In this document: positions 35,401 to 47,400 of the stretch, piece by piece
Position numbering within the stretch: position 1 is the stretch's first letter
Layout: each line of letters starts with the position of its first letter
NCBI RefSeq assembly: GCF_021155775.2
Contig: NC_060235.2
Location: 5,091,521-5,155,520, forward strand
Reading direction: 5' to 3'
Source: Neodiprion pinetum
Lineage: Eukaryota > Arthropoda > Insecta > Hymenoptera > Diprionidae
Length of the DNA: 64,000 bases
Notes under the pieces: model-generated
Databases searched by the model: none
Told to the model about the DNA's origin: nothing
Seen by the model: the letters and a program-made list of their open reading frames with translations, nothing else
Position numbers and translations under genes: made by a program

Positions 35401-38400
35401 AGAAATATGTTCAAATCGTTGTACCGATTACGCGAGATTATATTTTAATCTCTGTTCGGCGTACCTTCGGAATAAATTCAATATGACACGCTAATAGATT
35501 ATTCAGCATGAGAATACGTCTCTTGTCGAAATATTGATAGATTTTGCTTTTCTCGAGTTTTATTATTACTGTTATTATTATTATTATTATTATTGTTGTT
35601 GTTGTTTTCATTACTAAAATTATTAATTTCACCGCTTTTAAGAAAAGAGGCTTTTATCTCAAATTTAACGATCCTGTATATACAGAGTTTAAAAATACAA
35701 CAAATTATGTAACATACGTTAGAAAGCAGCCAAAATAAAAAAAAAATAAAAAATAAAAAACCGCAACGCAACAACATGTAAAATTTACCAACGAAAATAA
35801 AAAAAATAACTAACACAAACAAAAGTACGCATACATACATAATACACGACGAAAATGATGTCCGATGGGCAGCAATGTGTAAGCTTGCAAGCTTCGGTGT
35901 TAAGAATTGGTTGCAAGAAACTTATTTGTAATAATAAATGAAAGAAAGAGATTAAAAAAAAAACACTCGACGTAATCGTAAGGGATTTGGGTTGGGTGGA
36001 AAAATATGCCGTGTTTAGAAAAAATTTACCGACGAGTTTGAGAGGAAAATTTAAAAAGAGGATATACATATGCTATACCTGTACTTACTACAGAATTTGT
36101 TTTTCATCGAAGATAATATTATATATTCGTTGAACGAACGGCCGGCGTAGTTTGAGGTAAAAAGAGAAAAAAAAAAAAAATAAAAGAGAGAAAAAAATTT
36201 TCCCCATCTCGCCGTTCACTCTCTATTTCCACCGGGAGAAAACAAATCGAATTTAGTCTCGTGACGGAGATAGGCAAACAAAGGGTAACACGTTGAATCG
36301 AAACAATATGGAGGAGTACGAGGAACGTGAGCTTTATCGAAATCTGCAGTCCGTGCATCGGTGGTAACGAGGAAATTAAACCGGATTTCGTGCGGCTGTG
36401 ATATAACTTCTACGGCATGGTAAATAAAAGAAACGGAATGGAAATTCGTGTTTTGTTATCCCGCAGGCTGATGGAACAATAACCATCGCTTCCGGCTCAC
36501 CCCGCTCAGTATTAAACGAGTTTTACTACGGTAGGAATCAATAGCTAGAGGAGATTATCCTCAGGGGAGTGAGGGTTGCATACCGTGTTATATATAACAA
36601 CGGTAGCCGAATAGCTCGTGCATCCAATTACATTAACTACGAAGATAGATATAAATCTCAATCCCCGTTTGTTATTGCCGGTAAAATATCGTCGACGATA
36701 ACGTTCGATTATTCGGATATAAATCGCCACGGGGTAAATTTGAAACGAGACTTTCCGGAAAAAACGTAAGAAAACTACCGAACGGACGATGGTTAAAAAT
36801 CAAAAAAAAAAAAAAAAAATATTGGAGCAGAAAAGTATTAAAAAAAAAAAAATTAAGCTGTAGTTGAAAGATTTTTACGACTGTTGTGAGAGGGAAAAAT
36901 TATTGTTATAACTTTTGTAACTTCGACAAGAATTACCGCGTTACAAAGGGTGTGAAATTTTTCTCTGCTCACGAGGGAAATGAATTCGAATTAAGGGGAT
37001 AAATTTTTTTTGTTATTCGATTAATCAAAGTAACGAAGTGAACGAAATACGAGTAGCGCGTGAGGAAAAAATTGGCCAAGCAAAAAAAAAAAAATTTCCA
37101 TGCTGAACGAGTACGAATTTGCAACCTTCAGGCGATTTTCTACGTGTTTCAACGGGAATTCTACCTGATTTCCGCCCTGCCGATGACAAGGGTAGAGTCC
37201 AGCCGGTTTGTGAAGGTCCCCTTTTCGGGCCGGTGAATCTAAGCAGGTCGAAGCACCCTCTCCGAGATTTCGAACCTAGGTTGTTAGTTGTTGTAGATTT
37301 TATTTCGTAAAATTTTGTTAATTTTAACAAGTATATATATATATATGCGTGTATGTAGAATCGATGTGGCATCTGCTGCTTTGAGAAAAACTAGTATACA
37401 CGTATATAATCAGGTAAAATACAATCCCTGAAAGAAATTATTCATTAAAATTGCATCGAGGAAAAAAGTAATACAAGCTTGTAATTCCGATCTTTGATTC
37501 AGCTCTCGCCTTCCGTCGTCATCTGTTCTGAAAAGACTGAGATTCAAAGAATCAAGTACAAGAACGAAAGATTTTCAACGAGCTTGAATTCTGGAGTAAA
37601 TTCAGCTTATAGGTATGTCACTGAAATATTATCAAACTGTTTAAAATTACGTGGCAAATGACTGTGAGTTGTTACGAATTTTATATCGAATGGGTTAAAA
37701 TTCTTGCGATCTGTTTAACGCAAAAATTTACGAACTGATTAACCTTTGGAGAGGAAAAAATGAGAAAAAAAAAAAAAAAAAAACGAAACAATCACCGAGG
37801 CTTTGATGAGAATACAAAAATAACGATTCGGCGTACAGAAAATTGATGTTTCGTTAAACGTTTGCATGAATTGGAAGGGTCGGACGGAAAAAGAGGAGCG
37901 AAGGGTGTAGAAAAGGAAAAAGAGAGAAGTATCTTATGAAAAAAAAAAAACAACATTCCGCAGAATAATTTTCCTCCTTTTTTTCGCGTTTCTCCGGAAA
38001 CCGTGAAGTAAAAACATTTATGCGGCACGAGGGTGAGAATTTGTTCGAAATGAACCTTGCGCGGGTGTATTCGTGTGTTTGTGTGCGCGTTTGCGTGTGT
38101 GTCGGGGGGGGGGGGGGGGGGGGGGGGGTGGGAGGGAAGGAAAATTGTTGCACGTATAGCCGAGGCAGAGATAGAAATTACTTCCGGTGCAATTCGTCCT
38201 GGAATTATTCACGGCACTTGGAGCTTTCCACCTGCACATCTGCCGGTGTTACAGTTTCCGCAACCGGTTCTGGACCAGAAGTGCGGCGCAGACTTCCCGA
38301 AACTAGCTGGCCGAGTGCGTCCGTACAGGACTACAAGAGGTACGTACGTATCCCGCGGCTATAAATTCCCTCGAGAATTCTCCACCCCCTCCCCCGTCAC

Positions 38401-41400
38401 CGATTTTTGTAATATATCGTATATACGAGTAAGTTTTGTACGGATACTCTTGTATTTTATGCCCGTTTCTCCAGGTTGCAAAAATATTCGAGACGACGAA
38501 AAAGAAGAGGAAAAAGCAAAAAAAACGGTAACAAAGACAAAAAGAAGAAAAGGATAGCAAGAGGAAATGCTGGAAATATAAAAGGCAAAAGGAACGGGGT
38601 GGAACTTGAGGTACGGAAAAGTGTACAAAAGGAAATGAGGGATGGAAACGGGTGGAATGTGAAAAAGAGAAAGGAAAAAAAAATAGAGAGAGAGAGAGAG
38701 AAAAAAAAAGTGACAAAGTAGGTATAACGGGAAATAAAAGACGCGACGTCATACCGCCGCGGTTAGAGCTTTCGTCTCCTGCTGCTGTTGCCGCTAGGCG
38801 AGTTGCGGGAATTGCGAAATTGTTATTTCGCATACACCCCCACGTGGCAATGCCTTGTGTACATATACAGCTATATATGTATAACGTTATAAAACCCGGC
38901 AAACGCCGAATCCCACACGACGGCTCATCCCCCGTTCATCCAACGTTCATTGTTTGTTCCGAGTCGAAACTTTACCCCAGATTTTAAAATCACAGCTTTT
39001 ATCTGTGACAGGAACGGTATTTGAGAAGGGTTGTTTAAGTGCGGGCGGTGGCGGATTTTGATTGTTCCGAGAAAGAGAGAAAAAAAACAAAAAAAAAAAA
39101 ACAAGAAGAAAATGACGAAAATAAAATAAAAATGAAAAGACGAGAGTGGAGATCGAGGTTCAAAAATTATGAACGCTGTGAAATGTTGAATCTTCAAAAA
39201 ACAGGAAAATCTATCTCGTATCATTTTCGAATGTAAATATAACAAAAATATAGAATTCCGACTATCCTTATACGCTTTGACTTCGTATATACAACTATTT
39301 TTTGTTTTTTCTTCGTTTTTTTTTTTTTTTTTTTTTTTTTTATTTTTGTTTCAGGTACTTTTCACTTTCCTTTCGACAAACGTCATTACAACCGCATCGT
39401 AAATCGAATCACTCGGATAGGCGGGACAGGATACGCAGAGAGGATGCATGATCGGTTAATCCATAAGCCGGAGGAATGACGGGAATTGATGCTCGTCAAT
39501 GGATCCGGAAGTTATGCAGAGCGCGCTACTCGACGTGGATGGTTTGCATTCCCCTTCGCTCTCTCTGCACAATCATCCTATGTATGATACCCGACATTGT
39601 GATGCAATCAGAGGTATTGTTTCGATCCCGAGATAGAAACGCTCTGGCACTAATGGGCCGTGGTGATGCCGCAACCCCATTCCGCGGCTTCGAGTGCAAG
39701 AGTTCTCTCGTCTCCTTCGAAACAGAGCGTCCGAATTCCGCGTTCGTTGTAGGTTTCGAATAAAAGCCTCGGTGTTTTCCTTCTTCCTGTTTTTCTGTTA
39801 TTTTTACTTTTTTTTTTTTCTTTTTTTCTCTCGGGAAAAGGATAAGGAGAATGTAACGCCAACAAACTGACGGTAGCATTAAAAACGTGGATTTAGAGCT
39901 GCGGCCTCTCTGGATCGGACGGCAATGGTGATCCTGAAGGGAAATGTTCGAATATCCTTGATCATCTGGAGCAACACTCACCTCGCCAGAAGCGACAGCT
40001 TCACCCGGAATGAACAATTCCGGATATATATTGTCGAGGTACCACTTGAACGGTTTGCAGTTCAATTTCTTCCGCAACGCTTTGCGGTCCGATACGTCCC
40101 CGTAGTTTCCCTGCGAATGAAAATAATGGTCGTATGAAATTTTTGTCAAAGGTTCGACAAACGCGTGGCTGAAAGAAAAGTGTATCGCCGGCACGTGTTT
40201 TATCGACTCAGAATTAAAGAGGGGGAGGGATAAACAAAAACCTACAATCCGAAACAACAATCGTTCAATTTCAGTATCTCGACGCACATTTGCTACGGCA
40301 ATTTTAACAATGTTATACAAATGTTTGTTTGACTCCCGTACATTAATCCTGAAACAAAGGGAGAATAAAAAAAAAAAAAGAAACAATTTCCTCTCTCTAG
40401 ACCCGAGCAAGTGGTTTCGATTTGAAATTGTAAAACGTAGTAAACGCGAAGTTTATAGTTTTAGTAGATATATATATAGATAAAACTTCTTCACCGCATT
40501 ATATATTCAACTTCTAATCTCGAGGAATTTGGCGTACGAAACAGTTCGCCAAGGTTTTCGTTAAATACTTTACAAAGAACGAGAACGAAGATTCGGTCTA
40601 GAAATCCAGCAGCAATTTTTTAACTGTTTCTATTATTGTTACCAAGTTTCATTTTTGTGGAAACTTTATTTTTCGCGAGGCAACGGGAGCTTTACGTACA
40701 TGGACGTCGGATGCAGAGGATGAATAAGAAACGAATTTTACTGCGTTACTTAAACTTATGGGTTTTAAAATCGTCCTTACTTTGTCCTGTCCAATCCTCT
40801 GGTAGTAATACTTTGCGTACTCGTCGAGCCAGACTTCGCTAAGGCGGATGCTGTTGCGTTTCAGAACGTTTACTCCGCTTCTCCATTTGTAAGGGGATCG
40901 TTTTCTGAATATGTGCCCGACGTGGGAACACGGCACGATCTCAAGGGTACCTTAAAACCGATACGGAAAATGCGGTTGAAACGAAGTTACCAAGCGAAAT
41001 GTATCGACCTGCGGTGTATTTGGTAAAATTGTCACAAGTCAGGATATTCGTCTCAGGTATTACACTTTCATCCCTCGTCCTTTGCGTATTCCTTAAAATC
41101 CGCGTGGCGAACGATTATCAACGATCGCAGGTTGCAGAATGAGGCAAAAAAGGAATTTAACCTTCTTCTCATTTCAACACTTTTCATTTCCAAGATCTTT
41201 CATTTCTTTTCAAACAGGCTGTATTCAAGTACGAGAGAGAAAAAAACTCTCAAAGAAAGGTAGAAAAAAAAAAGAAAAGAAAATAAAATATGTGCACCGT
41301 TTCCAGACACAAGCTGTAGAAATTTATTTTTACCGCGCAGTGTTATATTTGCTACCGCGTTTGTAATGGCAACGAATAAAATTCTCACCTCCGCACATCC

Positions 41401-44400
41401 AAGTCTTGAAAGACAGCTCGAGGTTCTCACCACCCCATATATCGAAGCCGCTGTCGTAAGTTCCGAGTTTTTCAAAAAAGGCACGGTCGATCGAAAAGAG
41501 CCCCCCTGCCATCGTCGGTGACCAGACCGGCTCTGCTGAGTTCTGGTGTTTCTTCTTTTCTCGTTCAGGCACGGCGTGCCAATTGAACTGTAAAAGTAAC
41601 GTCAGCCAGATCAGCACCGTTACTTTTCAAGTTTGAAATGTTCGCAGTGGTGTCCGGATTTAGCAGATTTTGCTGTAGGATATACCGGTACGAGATGATG
41701 AATACGAAAAGGAAGAAGAAGGAGATGGAAAGGAAGGCGAATAGAAGGATGAACACGCAGATTAAGGTGGAGATGAAGATGAAGAGGACGAAGAAAATAA
41801 AGAATAAGATTAAGAAGGTGAAGAAAATTAAAGAAAAAGATGAGGAATATGAAGAAGATAAAGAAGCGAAGAAGAAGTAGAAGATGACGAAGAAAAGGGA
41901 GATGAAGGTGGAGATGAGGAAGGTGACGAAGAAAAATAAGCGAAGAAGCAGATGTCGAAGAAGGCGAAGACAAAGACGAAGAAGATGATGAAGAAACGGG
42001 AGATGACGATGAATACAAAGATGAAGGTGGAGATGAAGATGAAGATGAAGGAGAAAGTAAAGAAGAAGATGAGGAAGATGAGGAATATGAAGAAGAAAAA
42101 GAAGCGAAGAAGAACAAGATTATGAAGATGAAGATAAAGATGAACGTGCAGATGAAGGTGGAGATGAGGAAGATAACGAGAACGAAGCTGAACATGAAAA
42201 GGAAGATGAAGAGGAAAATGAAGAAGGAGATGAAGAAGAAGAAGAAGAAGAACAAGTGGAAGTGGAAGGAGAAGGAGATGACGTACCTGGAGGTTCCAGT
42301 CAAAACCACCGACGTTGACGCCCCCCGAATCTCGCCAGTGGTACTCGAGCGTCGAGTCATCGATGACGTCGATGACGGGACAAACGACCGTCGTCGAGTC
42401 CCTCGCGATTCGGTCGAGGAGAGGCTCCAGCCACCCTTCGGTGCACTCGCAATGACTGTCGAGGTATGTGAGGACCGGAGCTTTCGCAGCCGCGGCGCCG
42501 AGGAGACGCGCCCTGATCAGTCCCTCCCTCTTAGGAGCCCTGATGATCCTCACCTTCGGGTAATTCATCATGTAGTCCTCGAGCTGCCGCTTCAGGTGAG
42601 CTAAAACCGGGGATCGGAATAGAGTTGAGAACTGAACAAGGTCCTTGTTGTCGGTAGAGAAGAATCAGTTGCACCGATTAAATCGCGGCCAAATGACAAT
42701 TTCACTTACTGCGCCTGCAGCTTGTAAACGTTGGTCGTTAATTTAATCATTGACACCGATGTTTGAAGGAAATTTCACTTTCGTTCATTGAATAAAATAA
42801 ATTTCTCGCGTGACTGCGATTTGGTTGGTGTTGGCAATTTTTTTGACTCATCGTAATCGTCCACCCATTGTTTTAAACTTCCTCCTTCTTTTTGTTTAAG
42901 GTAAACATGTAACAACGGAGGTCGTTGTATGATAGATAATAACTTCGGAAATGAAATGTTTTACTAAGCTTCGACATTTTCGAGTGATCTAGACTGTAGA
43001 GAATCACTTTAGATTATTTTCAGACAGGTGTCTTGGTGTTCTGATCAAGTTTTTGTACAACGGTATCTGAAGAACGAATCGACCGATTTTTATAAGAACT
43101 TATTAAGTTTTCGGCTGAATCGTTTCGGCAGTTTTTGAGTCATTTGAATGAAACATTTCACCAAAATATTATTCCTCAATGTTTATGAAGCTCTAACCCG
43201 CTTGTCATTTTGCACAACCATTCAAGTTGATCCCACCTTACGAGTTTGGAAGAATTGAAAATTATCACCATGCTGTAATTTCATGATTATACAATTCTCT
43301 GAAACGCAGAGAACCGTGCAATCGAATGAAAACGTTACCAACTCCAACCTTGTCATATTTTCGCGTATTTAATTGTACGGAAGGTACCAACCAAGTAGAA
43401 ATTATACGACCGGATACACTTAATTTCAATATTTGCTCAGAGTCTGCTTCGCGGCATTCTGCAGTGCAGCGGAGTTTCGTTTAAACCGAACAATAGCAGC
43501 TGCTCCGCTTTTCCTATCCCTGCTGACTCTCGAGTGCACGTCTCAAGTTTCGTCCTTTAATTCCATGAAAATGTAAGTATCGGTTTTTCAACCGCTGGCT
43601 GCAAAAATAGCGAGGCACCGCCGGCGAACGGCGGCACGAATATGAGCAAGAATTTCGCCTTGTCGATTTTTTTCCGCTCCTTTTCATTGCAGTATTCCGT
43701 ATTTGACGATCGATTTAATGAGAAGTGTCTTTTTTTTCCACAAATTAGAACTACAATTATTGCTTTTTTTTTCAAATTCCTTGACATGTAAATTTACTTT
43801 GGTTGCATTGTGAATGACGAAAAAACAAAATTAAAAGAAAAAAAAAAATAAAATAAACAATCGTGTGTTACTGCAGTTTTGTTGAAGTTTTTCTTTTTTC
43901 TTTCAAATCTTCAAATTGTTACGTGATTGCCTTACACGGTTATTGTTAACATCGAGTTTCACTTCGCAATGCAGTTTTATTCTTATTAATTGACGGAGCG
44001 TGGAGAGTGATCCTTAAGAGGATACTACAATCCGTCTTTACCAACAGAGCAAGTATTCACTCTTCTTTACCAACATCAAAGCCTACGCAGTACTCGTGTA
44101 AAAATGTCGCAATCAACGCAATTCTGCCTGAGAATGATATTCGAAATTTTTTTTGCATCACGCGAGAATAATTCGAGGAAATATATTTCTACAATCAATT
44201 GGTGATTCAATTATAGGAATACATTTTCTGGCCTTCGTTACGCGTAGAACAATAAAGTATCTTCGATAATCTTGTTCGGCATCGAATACTGCGATATTTT
44301 TCTATCAGCGGATACGCAGGCTTTGGTGATAATGAAATAAAAAATAAAAAAATTTAAAAAAAGTGACATTTTACTCTGTCGGTAAGGACTGACTGCAACA

Positions 44401-47400
44401 TACTCTTAAATATACTGAAACTTGGGAGAGTCAAGTATCGGAAAAGGGGTAAGGTAATTTAAATCGGTGAATTAGAGTCCCTTTCAACTGGTCACAGTCG
44501 GTTAAGCCCGAGGCTGAGCCGCGGGCTTAGCGAAGGCTCTGACGGTCACGGGCAGAAAATTTTCCTTCGAGAGAATGGATCGGCGCTCAGACTCGCTGCT
44601 AATTGCCACGTGGTGTCCCTGATTCGGTACGATTATTACGCTGGAAGCTCGTAAATTCGAATAACGCTGCCGGTAAAGCGGGATTACTTCTTCGCAGGGT
44701 TCGGTCGACTTCTATGAGCCGAAGAGTCGATGAGGGTCGCGGCCTTGTCTATGCAGATCTCGGATTGAACAATCATGGCACGGTTCGTCGAAGATCGCGA
44801 GAACGGAGCGCGATGAAGACAATTCGGCGGAATGTTCGAAAAATAGAAAGAAACGAAACCAATGACACATAAAATATACTGCGAAGGGAAAAACAGCTCT
44901 TCCAACTTGCTTTGACAAGATGAAATCTTTTTCGTTCAAAGGTTTTTGCGCGGTTTGAGTCACGGTTTTTAGATATTCGATTTTCAAAGTGCACAAACTG
45001 AGGGTATTCACTGTATCAGTAGGTATAGAACCCGAATTGATTTTAAAATTGAGCTAATTCTTGCATTCTTTGATATAAATTTCATGCTGTGCAGTGAAAT
45101 CAGAATCAATGATTACCCTAATCGTACTTTTCGGGTACACTGGATTGTCTTATCCTCGTAGAAGTTTTACGCTGAATAAAAAATGTTTAAAGTTATCAAA
45201 AAAGAGAAGAAAAATATAGTTTAAACCTGACTTTCCCGTGGCTGAAAATGGATGTCACGGTCTTTGTTTTAACCGGCTTCGCGACACTCTTTGTTGTCGA
45301 CATGGACAATCGAAGTGGTGGTAACTTGATAAGAAACGACGGCGCGGGTCCGTTCAGTAGGGAAATCTTTTTCCTTGTTAGACCGCAGACTCGGCGGCAG
45401 TCATTCTGAGAAATCCATAATAAATACGGCGACCAAGCCGCAGATAAATCGCATCCGTTTCGCAAAGTCTGGGATGGAGGATTGCGCGAGTGGTTGCACG
45501 GGGATTAAACGTTTGCATGTTCATTACGGCTAATTTCCTCGGCGTGCAACACATCAAGAAAATAGGAAGGATCGAGCTGCCTCACCTCCGTTTTACACCA
45601 CATCCCGCAATCCTCCGAGGGTTTAAACTTGTTTCCCGCCGCACCGCCTCCGAAGAAATTAAGTTTAGAAAAAATTTTTGTACACACCTCGGTATCAGGA
45701 TTTTCGAAGCTACCTGAGCTGCGATTATACGCGAAAAGTACACTGACCGCATTTTAAATACCGTTGTAAAATTCGTTACCAAGAAAATGTTGCTCAATTT
45801 TTTTTTTTTTTTTTCTCTTAACTAAACACCATAAATTTTTCATACGATACGAACGATAAATGTTTTGAGTATTTGTTAAAAAAAAAAAAATATCTTCGAG
45901 AGTGAAAACTTAGAAAAAAGTAAACAAACGTCAAATTTCTCGCGTCGATGAATAAATGATAATCTAATCGGAGAATAATCGGTTCTGTAACACATTGCGA
46001 AAAGAGAATTGTAGCAATTGGGAGATTTGTGGTTGAAAGGAACGTGGATTAAAGAAAATCCTCTTCATACTTTAGGCTATACATGTATACTTATAAAACC
46101 TTAATACACACTTTCCTTTCTCTACACTGAGAAAAATTTCATTTGTTACAGTAACTAGAAAAATTGATTAAAACAGGTATCGTTAAAAAAACTGTTTGAA
46201 TATTGTTCGAATTACCGAAAACGATTTACGCGTAACCATTTTGCGCTATCGTCGATCCTTTTTTGGTAATTGCAACGGAAAATCAATTTGTTCGGTTTAC
46301 TCTACTTTTTTAGTTAAACAAGGCTTTAACGTCAATTTATTCTTGCACGAGCATTAAATTTTCGCAACAATTACAAGAAAATATAGCAACAGTGATCGTA
46401 ATGAGAAAGAATAGTAACGGATACCAGACTTTCCGGTAACAGCAAGAAAACTAATTTTCATTCTCTACCTAGAACTGTATTTTTCGATTGCGGGTAAAAA
46501 ATGAAAATAGTTAACGACCGAGCGCTAACCGGAACTAAAAATTTCTCTCAGTGTATATAAACATAAAAATTTATTTTCGCGGCGTTGATTTCTCTCAGTT
46601 TCGCAACTTTACTCACGTGTGCATTATACTACGTATATACGTATCTACCAATTTTGATAAACGCCCGAGCTCGAGTACGAAATATATATAAATATATACA
46701 CACGTGTAGCGCACATGCTCAACCGATGGAAAATTATCCGCTTGAGAGGGTGATGAAATAATCAGCTTCGGCACGCGTTGTGCCGTTGCTTATGCATACA
46801 TGTATGCACGCATATGTTATACACGTACATTATAGGTCAGAGTTTTTATTCGTTAGTATGGGAAGCTTGCAGGTCAGTATGTTTATACGTGATTCACTTC
46901 AGCAGAGTCGTTTGGCTTATCTCAAGCTTTTAAGGAAATATATGGCCCCATCTACTTTACTCATTATTTTTCAAACACAACCCGCAAAGCTCAACGCTTA
47001 ACGCGAGCTTTTCGAGTTCTTTACTATTTGCCTTATCTCGTTTTTTTCTTCTCTTCAACGTCACGTTCGCCTTTTCTCACTTGTATTCTACATACGTACC
47101 TAAGAGTTGCGATGTGTTTTTTCATTTTCTTTTCTTTTCTTTTCTTTTTTTTCAACTTTACATACCGATCAAAAAAGCCTGTACTACATCGCTCAAAAAT
47201 TAAGAAGAAAAAAAACGCACACGCGTACGCACGCGCGTACTGTGGGCATTAAAACAATCCCGACAAATGTTCGCGTCAAGTGTTGTAATAAATTGTGTTA
47301 ACAGCACTGATTCGTTCGAAATGATTCCGCCGATTGGAGATCGACTGCAAAAAGTGTAGAGATAAAAAAAAAAAAAGGAAAATGGAAATCGGGAGAAAAT

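Noticed and set aside
39526..40410. 294-codon open frame on the minus strand
   Set aside because: Only 39982-40110 is a real Pgant-like exon with splice sites at both ends; the rest is intron that happens to be open.
41620..42571. Long open frames on both strands over the Pgant-like exon and intron
   Set aside because: They are products of the polypurine/polypyrimidine repeat; only the part within exon 42287-42600 is conserved coding.
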